64,000 bases of DNA from Colwellia demingiae. Its GTDB lineage: Bacteria > Pseudomonadota > Gammaproteobacteria > Enterobacterales > Alteromonadaceae. The first letter of the stretch is position 1. The number at the start of each line of letters is the position of its first letter. The stretch is from the NCBI RefSeq assembly GCF_007954275.1, contig NZ_VOLT01000002.1:186001-250000 (forward strand), written 5' to 3'. Of the stretch, positions 29,472 through 39,356 are shown piece by piece. The notes under the pieces were generated by a model. It did not search any database. It saw only the letters and a program-made list of their open reading frames with translations, and was not told the origin of the DNA. A program made the position numbers and the translations under genes.

Positions 29472-30374
29472 ATGCCTAATGCTAGCGAATTGGCTTTGTT
29501 TTCATTAATTGTTGAAGCTAAATCCTTCAATAAAGCTGCCCAGTTGGCAGAAATATCACCAGCAGCACTGAGTAAAAAAATATCTAAACTTGAGAAAAAT
29601 TTAGGCATTCAATTGTTGTATAGAACAACAAGACGATTAAGTTTAACGGAGGCAGGTGAAATACTTTACAGCCACTCTAAGGATATTAATAAGCAAGTAA
29701 ATGATGCAGTTAGTGCCGTGAGTAGTTTTAGTGAAGGCCTATCTGGCACCATAAAAATGACAGTGCCAACCATTTCAGGGGAATTAATACTCGCGCAAGC
29801 GGTTGCTGAATTTTGTCAGCTTCATCCCAAATTAAGTGTTGAAATGCGCTTAGAAAATGAGTTTGTTGATTTGATTAAAGAAGGGCAAGATTTAGCAATT
29901 AGAACTGGAGTATTAAGTGACTCTAGTTTAATAGCAAAACCGCTACTGCAGTCAAATTGGATTGTATGTTGTGCGCCAGCTTACATTGAAAAGCATGGTA
30001 CCCCACAAACACCTCAAGAATTATCCCGACACAACTGCATGGCTTACACCTATCAAGACAAAGGTGCGCATGATTGGTATTTCAGTCAATCAGACGAAGC
30101 CTATTATGTAAAAATTTCAGGAAACTTTGCTACTAATAACTCACAAGCTTTACGTAAAGCAGCTCTTGCAGGATATGGCATTGTCTATGTGCCACGCTGT
30201 AGTGTTTATGATGATATGCAACGGGGTGACTTAGTGCAATTATTACCTGAATTTCATGGTCGTCAATTAGGCATTTATGCGGTATATCCTTATACCAAAC
30301 ATCAGTCTCAAAAAGTGCGCCTGTTAATTGAGCATATAAAGGATTGCTATCAACGACAGGCCGAGTACTTCTAA
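29472..30374 (+). CDS. LysR-family regulator, probable lactate operon regulator
   Basis: A 300-residue LysR regulator with an N-terminal helix-turn-helix (FNKAAQLAEISPAALSKKIS) and a substrate-binding domain. Transcribed away from lldP across a 127-base gap, the usual layout for a LysR protein controlling its neighbour. It resembles the DsdC/AaeR-like group with two-domain effector binding. Lactate or an intermediate as effector is inference. Confidence 0.85.
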   Translation: MPNASELALFSLIVEAKSFNKAAQLAEISPAALSKKISKLEKNLGIQLLYRTTRRLSLTEAGEILYSHSKDINKQVNDAVSAVSSFSEGLSGTIKMTVPTISGELILAQAVAEFCQLHPKLSVEMRLENEFVDLIKEGQDLAIRTGVLSDSSLIAKPLLQSNWIVCCAPAYIEKHGTPQTPQELSRHNCMAYTYQDKGAHDWYFSQSDEAYYVKISGNFATNNSQALRKAALAGYGIVYVPRCSVYDDMQRGDLVQLLPEFHGRQLGIYAVYPYTKHQSQKVRLLIEHIKDCYQRQAEYF

Positions 30375-30416
30375 TATCCTTATTATTACTATGTGACTGC
30401 TGACTTTAGAACACTA

Positions 30417-32015
<1,599 letters not shown>

Positions 32016-32262
32016 TTAACTTCTCCCGCGTTTAATAAGCTGAGCATCGTACACTTATACACGAAAAAGAAATCAAGTATAGAAACTTGTCCATAAAAAT
32101 CTAGTTTTCTCAGATATTTACATCATTACTGTTCGATAGATGCAAAAAATTTTCAATTGAGGGTAAACCTGCGGCACAGCAACAAAATTACTGGGTCGTA
32201 TTATCAAGAATATCTACTATTAAATGGCCAATGGGGTACGTTGTAATCGTTACATCAGGCGA
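32016..32262. other. gap upstream of a chemoreceptor
   Basis: I see no gene, clear terminator or repeat in these 247 bases. It should contain the chemoreceptor promoter on the minus strand. Confidence 0.4.
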
Positions 32263-33861
32263 TTAAGTAAAGCTCGATTCTTCTATAGATAAAGCATAAG
32301 ACTTATATTCCATATCTGCTTTTAAGATATGCTGAGCTAGCCAATTATAAAGAAACATGGCTATTTTATGGTGTACATCAATATCATAATCATCGAGTTT
32401 ATCTCGTAGTAAATGAAATTTTTCTCTTAATTCACCATGCTTTTTAATATGATATTCAGTGTCGGGATAATTAATTTGCCTTAATAGATTTTCCTCAGAT
32501 TCAAAATGTAAATCAATATAAGAAGATAAGCTTTGAAATAGCATAATTGCGGCCTCCTTATTATCTTGATGGAAGAAGTCATTGATCATAGTAAAGAGCA
32601 CTTTATGCTGTTCATCAATTTCTGTATTGCCAATAGAGTATTCCGCAATCCATTGAATACCATCTTTGTCGGCTACCTTATGATGAGAAATAATCTCTAT
32701 CGGATTTTTAACCGCTTTAGTGACGCTATTTAAAATGACACTTTTCTTTAATGGTTTAATTAGATAGCCGCTTAATCCAAGTGGGATCCAACGCTTAATG
32801 ACCGATTTATCCTTCTGATTGGCATAAGCAATCACAGGTACTTTATTACCTTCTTCACGAATGGATCTTGTAACTTCTAGACCATTAATTATGGGTAAGT
32901 CATAGGCTAATAGCACCACATCAGGTTTGAATGTTCGGATTTTTTCTAGTGCAGCTTGCCCATCATTGACTAAGGCATATATAAATACAGTTTCAGCAAA
33001 TATTTCCTCAATCACTTTGGTAAATAAATCAGAAGATTCTGCAATGAGTACTTTATAGCGAGACACTTTAAGACTTGCCTTTTCAGCATCCTCTGTAGTT
33101 AATAGCTCGGTATTAACACCAACAACTGTTTTCTTTTTCGGTCTATGGAGCTCTTTAACTCCTTGCTTTATTGTTTGATTATTGGCTTTTAGTTTTAATA
33201 GTTGATCTACAATTTTTTGAATACTGCTCGAAACATTTTCATTCATTTCGTCGACAGAGAGCCCTATTAAATTGTGTAATACCGCTTTGGCTTCCTTATT
33301 ATCTAGTGCTTCATTAGTTGCCAATAAAATATCACTTTCACATTGCTTCACATCCTGAGTAAATGATTTTTTCAAGGCTACGCCATGTTCAATACACGAT
33401 GCCAGTTCATCTTCACCCTCTAAAATAAGCTGTTCTAAACTACTATTTTTGTGGTTTTCTATTAACTGCAATTCTTGTAACAAAACCAGCTTTAATCGAT
33501 AAGGTTCGTTTAACGGATTGATAATGACATAATTGTCAAACAGGCCATTTTCGCATGCTAAATAAGCACGGAATGTTTCACGGTTATTAATAAGTAAAAT
33601 AGCACTATGAGGCGCAATTTTTTGTTCGTACTCTTCTAAGAAATCAATATAAAATTGTATGGTGTTTTTAACATTATTAGATGCTAACAATAAAACTTTG
33701 GGTTTCATTAATGTTAAATCATGCAAGTTTTCGGGGTCATATTTGTAGGATTTAAATGAAAGCTCTAATTTCATAATTTGTTGAATAGCTGGTTCTACGC
33801 TATCACGGTCTTGATAAACCATAATAACGTCAGGATGGTTCAGTGGTTTTACGGTATTCAT
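32263..33861 (-). CDS. degenerate receiver - bacteriohemerythrin fusion
   Basis: A 532-residue protein in three parts. Residues 1-140 look like a worn receiver fold (PKVLLLASN, VIINPLNEP). Residues 268-400 are a second receiver, KVLIAESSD to GYLIKPLKK, in which the phospho-acceptor position is A319 (LLAYDLP) and the conserved Thr/Ser is A347, while K369 remains. Residues 402-525 are a complete bacteriohemerythrin with di-iron ligands H419, H452, E456, H471, H475, H511 and D516. The protein should bind oxygen or NO at a di-iron site but not be phosphorylated normally. Its ATG overlaps the upstream GGDEF-EAL stop by four bases, so the two are a coupled pair. Confidence 0.85.
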   Translation of the reverse strand: MNTVKPLNHPDVIMVYQDRDSVEPAIQQIMKLELSFKSYKYDPENLHDLTLMKPKVLLLASNNVKNTIQFYIDFLEEYEQKIAPHSAILLINNRETFRAYLACENGLFDNYVIINPLNEPYRLKLVLLQELQLIENHKNSSLEQLILEGEDELASCIEHGVALKKSFTQDVKQCESDILLATNEALDNKEAKAVLHNLIGLSVDEMNENVSSSIQKIVDQLLKLKANNQTIKQGVKELHRPKKKTVVGVNTELLTTEDAEKASLKVSRYKVLIAESSDLFTKVIEEIFAETVFIYALVNDGQAALEKIRTFKPDVVLLAYDLPIINGLEVTRSIREEGNKVPVIAYANQKDKSVIKRWIPLGLSGYLIKPLKKSVILNSVTKAVKNPIEIISHHKVADKDGIQWIAEYSIGNTEIDEQHKVLFTMINDFFHQDNKEAAIMLFQSLSSYIDLHFESEENLLRQINYPDTEYHIKKHGELREKFHLLRDKLDDYDIDVHHKIAMFLYNWLAQHILKADMEYKSYALSIEESSFT

Positions 33862-35906
33862 GAGTGGTTCATCGCTTTAAGTGTTTTTCTTTCTTTATTT
33901 TTCAAGGAAAAGTCAGCAAGCCACACTTCAAAATCATGTGCTTTAAGGGGTCTGCTATACAGGTAACCTTGTTGATTGAAGCAGCCTAAGTCACTCAATT
34001 TATCGTCTTGTTCTTGTGTTTCTATTCCTTCAGCAATCACGTCTACCTTAAAGGTTTTTGACAATAAAATTGTTGCCATCACAATCGCAACATCTTCAGG
34101 GCAATGTTCAATGTTATCAACAAAGCACTTATCAATTTTTACATTATCAATAGGTAAGTTTTTCAAACGTTGCAAGGAGGAATACCCAGTACCGAAATCA
34201 TCAATTGCGACTTTAACCCCTAATTCTCTTAAGGCACATAAAATAGGGGTGTGGTAGTTATTGTCTTCTGAGAAAAGTGACTCAGTCACTTCAAGTTCAA
34301 TAGATTCCGCTGGCAGCATTTCATCTGTTAATGTTTTTTTTACTTGGGCGAGAAGGTCATTTCGTTCAAATTGTCGTAATGAAACATTAATCGCCATAAC
34401 CCCGGTAAATACATTATTAATACGCCACTGTCTTAATTGCTGACATGCGGTTTTTAAAACAAAATAACCAAGCTCTTTAATAGAGCCATTAGCTTCGGCA
34501 ATTGGAATAAATAAATCAGGAGGGATTAACCCTTGCTCAGGGTGATTCCATCTAATTAAACACTCAACACCATATACTTCATAGGTTTTTGTATTTACTT
34601 GTGGTTGGTACCAAACTTCAAATTGATCTTTTTCAATCGCTTGGGAAATTTCACTCTCAAGCTCTAGCCTTTGCTGTATAAGAGCCTTCTCTTTAACATC
34701 AAAAAATGAGTAATGATTACCTCCTGATTTTTTTATCTTATACATGGCAACATCAGCAAATGAGATAAGCTCTCTCACATCCTCAGAATCTGAAGGAAAC
34801 TGGCTAACACCAATACTAATTGTTGTTTTAAATTCACCATATTTAGTTTGAAAAGGGACTTCAAAAAGAGAGAGTATCTGCAAGCATATTTTATCTAGGT
34901 TTTTTAGTGCTTTCTCGCCTTCAATAACAACAATAAACTCATCACCACCAGTACGCGCTATAATGTCATTATCTCGTAACTTAGCTTCAAAACGGCTAGC
35001 AACACTCTTTAAAAGTTCATCGCCTACTTCATGCCCTAATGAGTCATTAATCATCTTAAAACGATCTAAATCACAAAAAAGTACAGCGAAATAGGTCGGT
35101 TGGTCTTGGTGAAGTACACATAAACGGTTCAATTTTTCAAAAAGTAAATGCCGATTAGGTAAACTAGTTAATGAATCATGGTAGGCATGAAAGTGCAGTT
35201 CTTCTTCTGTCTTTTTTCGATTGGTAATATCTGTAAATTGGCAAATATAATTAGAAATATGACCCTCTTTATTTCTAATACTGCTGATATTTAGCCATTC
35301 AGGATAAACCTCCCCATTTTTACGTTTATTCCAAATTTCGCCTTGCCAAGAGCCTTGGTCAATTATTTGTTGCCAAAACTTTTTATAAAAATATTTATCC
35401 TGTTTTCCTGAATTCAAAATGGCAGGTGTTTTACCAATAACGTCTTCTTCGCTGTACCCAGTTATATTTGAGAAGCTTTTATTGACCGTTTGTATTAATC
35501 CTTGATTATCAGTCACAATAATCGCTTCATTAGTATGATCGAATATTTGTTCAATAATAGAAGTTTTCGTTTGTTCGGCATTATTGCTTTCTTGAATAAA
35601 GAGCAATATTTGTTCTGAATTTTGAGTTTGCTGACGAAAATAGCAAATTTCTATTGGGAGGTTACTACCGTCTTTACGAGTGAGTATTGAATGATAATGT
35701 CCATAAATAGCACTTTTTTCTAATAATATTTTCTTTTTCGAATAGCTATCAATTTCATCTATATTTTGACCAAGTACATTTTCTTTTCGAAATCCAGTCA
35801 TAGCGAGAAATTGTTCATTTACTTCAACTAATTCGCCATTGAGGTTTAAGACCAATATGCCAGTATCAATTTCATCTTGAGCTAATCCTTTATCTAAAAA
35901 TGTCAT
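33858..35906 (-). CDS. PAS-PAS-GGDEF-EAL protein
   Basis: A 682-residue cytoplasmic protein without membrane helices. Two PAS domains (about residues 8-110 and 118-235), a GGDEF domain (about 245-405, ARTGGDEFIVVIEG) and an EAL domain (about 420-665). EAL residues are present as ECLIRWNHP, NVSLRQF, EVTES, DDFGTGYSSL and AEGIET, so phosphodiesterase activity is plausible; the EAL signature reads ECL, a tolerated variant. It may make or break c-di-GMP. Directly coupled to the hemerythrin protein, which suggests control by oxygen or redox state. Confidence 0.88.
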   Translation of the reverse strand: MTFLDKGLAQDEIDTGILVLNLNGELVEVNEQFLAMTGFRKENVLGQNIDEIDSYSKKKILLEKSAIYGHYHSILTRKDGSNLPIEICYFRQQTQNSEQILLFIQESNNAEQTKTSIIEQIFDHTNEAIIVTDNQGLIQTVNKSFSNITGYSEEDVIGKTPAILNSGKQDKYFYKKFWQQIIDQGSWQGEIWNKRKNGEVYPEWLNISSIRNKEGHISNYICQFTDITNRKKTEEELHFHAYHDSLTSLPNRHLLFEKLNRLCVLHQDQPTYFAVLFCDLDRFKMINDSLGHEVGDELLKSVASRFEAKLRDNDIIARTGGDEFIVVIEGEKALKNLDKICLQILSLFEVPFQTKYGEFKTTISIGVSQFPSDSEDVRELISFADVAMYKIKKSGGNHYSFFDVKEKALIQQRLELESEISQAIEKDQFEVWYQPQVNTKTYEVYGVECLIRWNHPEQGLIPPDLFIPIAEANGSIKELGYFVLKTACQQLRQWRINNVFTGVMAINVSLRQFERNDLLAQVKKTLTDEMLPAESIELEVTESLFSEDNNYHTPILCALRELGVKVAIDDFGTGYSSLQRLKNLPIDNVKIDKCFVDNIEHCPEDVAIVMATILLSKTFKVDVIAEGIETQEQDDKLSDLGCFNQQGYLYSRPLKAHDFEVWLADFSLKNKERKTLKAMNHS

Positions 35907-36109
35907 CCCAAGTAATTCCTTTTTTAAGATGAGAACTCACCTATAACATATATTATTCCTATACTTATATATATTAGTTTGGTTTTTATTTAATGCAATT
36001 TTTTCCTACATCACAACTATGCCTCTCCTGTTAATGTTAACTGAGCGGGAAATAACTTAATAAGCTAGCTACTATATTGACTCTCTGTCATAGCGTTATA
36101 GATAATAAA

Positions 36110-36139
36110 AAAGCGTAATAGATAACTATTACGCTTTAA
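36110..36139 (-). terminator. rho-independent terminator of the DUF4097 gene
   Basis: Read on the minus strand, TAAAGCGTAATA and TATTACGCTTT pair across a six-base loop and end in TTTTTTATT. It lies about 38 bases beyond the final TAA of the DUF4097 frame, showing that the distal part is still within a normal transcription unit. Confidence 0.8.
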
Positions 36140-36176
36140 AATGGCCTTGAAAATAAGGTGAAAATAAATTTCTACG

Positions 36177-36959
36177 TTATATCTCTTTTATACGCACGCT
36201 ACCACCGCTGGTTTTTAATACCAATTCAGGTCCGCCGCCATTAATAGTGCCTTTAATTGAACGTTTAGTTATTTTTCCATCAACAGTAAACTCACTTGAT
36301 ACACGGCCACCACTGGTTTTAGCTGAAAGGTTTACGGCTACATTTTTAGCTAAATGAGCAGTAATAGATCCACCTGAAGTTTTGACCTTGCTATCTTTGG
36401 TTGGATTTTTTGGTAATTTAAGCTCAATACTTCCACCAGAAGTATGGGCATCAATTTTTCCGATAATATTATCCAGATCTAAACTGCCTCCTGAAGTTTT
36501 AATATCAACATTCCCTTGTATATCCTATAATGAAATTGAACCACCTGATGTATAAGCGTCTACTTCACCTTCAAGGTCTTCAATTTCGATAGAGCCACCA
36601 CTGGTATTAAGATCTACATTATAAGTTTGCGGTAAGGTAACTTTATAGGTGACTCTTATATGGTTATTACCGAAACTAAGGCTACTACGATCGAAGTCAC
36701 CTTTAATAGTGACATCGTCGCCGTTATTTTTAAAACTGACATCCATATCGTCTTCATTTTTTCCAGTAATTTCGACTTCAACCAAGACCGTTTCTTTTGC
36801 ATGCGTTTCAATATCAATTGCACCAACATCAGTAGCAATTTTCAGTAAACCGCCATTGGCAACAGTAAACTCCTTATTAATGGTTTTCGCTTGTAAACCG
36901 CCAGCCATTAACAAGAGTGCGATAGGTGCATATTTAAAAGTATTGTTCATCTTTAACAT
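36177..36959 (-). pseudogene. DUF4097-family envelope protein interrupted by an in-frame TAG
   Basis: The frame opens at the ATG at 36959 with a signal peptide (to about residue 24), reads 144 codons and meets TAG at 36525-36527. Past the stop the same frame continues without shift for 115 more codons to a TAA at 36177. Both halves carry the same repeat, TSGGS, about every 20 residues, as in DUF4097/DUF4098 right-handed beta-helix proteins: DAYTSGGSISL before the stop, then IKTSGGSLDL, HTSGGSIEL and KTSGGSVRI. So one base change would restore about 260 residues. It may be a recent nonsense mutation, a sequence error or readthrough. Confidence 0.82.
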
Positions 36960-37116
36960 TAGGTATCTCCGTATATCTTTATTAGAATCTTCATGACAAG
37001 TGAATGAGTTTGCTGATCACTTAGCCAAATTTTGGTCATTATTAAGTGAGATGCAATAAAGAAGTAAAAGGTTTAAATCTAATTTTCATTTAAATAATAA
37101 TTAAATGCTTCAGTCA

Positions 37117-38106
37117 CTAGACTAACCACGAGCTTAAGAAAAAACCACCAATTATTAAAATAATAAAGAGCAATAATGCCAAGATGAGAGGCTTAGGTCC
37201 CGCCTCCTTAATAGTCGCCCACTGGGTTTGGGCGCCTAAAGCTGCCATTGCCATCGCTAAAGAAAACTGGCTGGCAAAACTCAATGCTGTTTTAATCAAT
37301 TCAGGCAAAATAACGACACTATTAATCAGGGCAGTAGCCATGAAACCGAAAACAAACCAAGGAATAGCGATAACACTTTTTTCACGTTTAGTTTTACTAT
37401 CAGTGCCAATACGATTCAATCCTGCACTTAGCATTAGAATAAATGGCGCTAACATCATCACTCGAATAAGCTTAACAACAACGGCTGTTTGCATGGTTTC
37501 ACTATTGATACTCTGTCCAGCAGCAACCGCTTGTGCGACTTCATGGGCAGTACTACCAATATAAATACCAAAAGACTGGTCAGTCATATCGACCCACTGA
37601 TAAATAAACGGGTAGATAAACATCGCTAAGGTACCGAAAAGCACGACAGTCGCAATAGCAATAGTAATATGTTGCTGCTTTGGTTTAAGTACCGACTCGG
37701 TGGCGAGTATGGCTGCCGCACCACATATAGCACTACCCGCTGCAGTTAAAATGGCAACATCACGATGTAACTTCAAGACTTTAATACCAACAACAGTGCC
37801 CACAGTGAAAATAGTACTTATCATCACTAAATCAATAACAACAGCTTGCCAGCCAACGGCCAATATTTGCTGAAAACTGAGGCCAAAACCAAATAAGATA
37901 ATGCCAAACCTAAGTAGTTTTTGTTTGCAAAAATTCGAAAAAATTTTATCTCTTTCATCTTCCACTCTCAATGAAAAATGTCCATAAAACATGCCAAAAA
38001 CAATCGCTAATGGTAAAGCACTCAAGCCAAAAGCAGATACTTGCTCTACTTTTGCTAAGGCTATTGCCAATAAGGCAATGATGGGAAGAAATATATAAGT
38101 GGGCAT
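37117..38106 (-). CDS. YeiH-family putative sulfate exporter
   Basis: An inner-membrane protein of 329 residues from the ATG at 38106, or 340 from an upstream TTG at 38139; neither has a strong ribosome site. Around ten hydrophobic segments, with FGLSALPLAIVFGM, AGSAICGAAAILA and STAHEVAQAVAAG, the latter two typical of the YeiH/UPF0324 family. Members have been linked to export of sulfate or related anions, and to cysteine or taurine metabolism; the substrate here is unknown. Divergent from a LysR gene, the usual yeiH-yeiE-like layout. Confidence 0.82.
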   Translation of the reverse strand: MPTYIFLPIIALLAIALAKVEQVSAFGLSALPLAIVFGMFYGHFSLRVEDERDKIFSNFCKQKLLRFGIILFGFGLSFQQILAVGWQAVVIDLVMISTIFTVGTVVGIKVLKLHRDVAILTAAGSAICGAAAILATESVLKPKQQHITIAIATVVLFGTLAMFIYPFIYQWVDMTDQSFGIYIGSTAHEVAQAVAAGQSINSETMQTAVVVKLIRVMMLAPFILMLSAGLNRIGTDSKTKREKSVIAIPWFVFGFMATALINSVVILPELIKTALSFASQFSLAMAMAALGAQTQWATIKEAGPKPLILALLLFIILIIGGFFLSSWLV

Positions 38107-38142
38107 AACGAATCTATTGTCTAATGAAGGACTAACCAAGAA

Positions 38143-38164
38143 CGACTTATTAGCTAATAAGTCG
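38143..38164. promoter_or_regulatory. 22-bp perfect palindrome between yeiH-like gene and LysR gene
   Basis: The 22 bases read identically on both strands, centred on TTAGCTAA with arms CGACTTA/TAAGTCG. It lies 36 bases upstream of the exporter ATG in the divergent gap. It could be a repressor operator or a leader hairpin. Confidence 0.5.
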
Positions 38165-38355
38165 CTAACTATGTACTTATAAGTGGCTCTTAACGAGTAA
38201 TCACTTTATGGAATATAATATAACGGAAAGTTTTAAATAAGAATAATGGATTAATTCGATGTATAATATTCAAAAAACCGAACTAAAAACAATTAATTAA
38301 AGCCGAGTTAATTAACCATTTCTTATGGTCAACTACTCCTAAGGTATATGAAGCT

Positions 38356-39246
38356 ATGGGTATCTCGATAAAAAAACTTCAACTGTTTGAGGCAACTGCA
38401 CGCTTAGGGAAATTAACTAAAGCAGCCAGTGAACTCTCTTTAAGCCAGTCTGCCGCCAGCCAAGCGTTAAAAGAATTAGAAGAAAGTTTAGGTTATCCAC
38501 TATTTGAGCGAATTGGCCGAGATTTATTAATCACCGAAAATGGTCTTAAATCGCTCCCTAAAGTACGTCAAATAAGTGATTTACTTGATAGCCTAAAACT
38601 GGCTAATTTAAACACCATGAGTGGTGTCTTGAGAGTTGTAGCCAGCGCTACTATCGCCACTTATTTACTGCCTCAGTTGATTGCAAAATTTGTAAAAATT
38701 TACCCTGACGTGGTACCTGAAATACACATAGGTAATACCCAGATGGTGATAGATTATTTAGATAAAGGTAAAGCCTCTATCGGTTTAATAGAAGGTCCCG
38801 CGGTGCATCGGCACTTACAAATAACGCCATGGCAAGTAGACCAGTTACAAGTTTTTTGCTCACCTGAGCATTCATTAGCAAAAAAAGCGACTATCAATCT
38901 CGAACAGCTTCAACAACATTCATGGGTATTGCGTGAGCATGGTTCAGGAACACGGGCAATATTTGATGCTGCTATTGAACAAATGGGTGCCCAAATTAGT
39001 TTAGGTATAGAGCTAACTAGACAAAGTGCTATTAAAGAATCAGTCAAAGCCGGTTTAGGGCTAGGTTGCCTATCACAACTTAGTATTGCTGAAGAGCTAA
39101 ATAATGGCGGTTTAATTGCACTGCACTCACCATTAAATTTATCTCGTCGTTTTGCTTTAGTAACCAATAAAAACAGCTATCACAACATGTTAACCCAAAC
39201 ATTTATTGATTACTTATTAGCTGAGCCATCAACAACTAGCAATTAG
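38356..39246 (+). CDS. LysR-family regulator beside the YeiH-type exporter
   Basis: A 296-residue LysR protein. The N-terminal helix-turn-helix reads LTKAASELSLSQSAASQALK; an effector domain follows from about residue 90. Pairing with a YeiH homologue matches the YeiE/CysB-like subgroup. It probably regulates the divergent exporter and itself. Confidence 0.85.
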   Translation: MGISIKKLQLFEATARLGKLTKAASELSLSQSAASQALKELEESLGYPLFERIGRDLLITENGLKSLPKVRQISDLLDSLKLANLNTMSGVLRVVASATIATYLLPQLIAKFVKIYPDVVPEIHIGNTQMVIDYLDKGKASIGLIEGPAVHRHLQITPWQVDQLQVFCSPEHSLAKKATINLEQLQQHSWVLREHGSGTRAIFDAAIEQMGAQISLGIELTRQSAIKESVKAGLGLGCLSQLSIAEELNNGGLIALHSPLNLSRRFALVTNKNSYHNMLTQTFIDYLLAEPSTTSN

Positions 39247-39267
39247 AGATGAATAAAAACATAAAAA

Positions 39268-39292
39268 CGGCAATGAAAAATATTCACTGCCG
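39268..39292. terminator. convergent terminator-like hairpin
   Basis: CGGCAATGAA and TTCACTGCCG pair with one G-T-type mismatch around a five-base AAATA loop. It lies between the convergent LysR and FtsX-family genes and may serve both; T-runs are short. Confidence 0.5.
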
Positions 39293-39356
39293 CTGCCATT
39301 TTAGCATTTGGTATTAGCGACTTATTACTCGCCTTTTTTCATTATTAGCTAAACTC

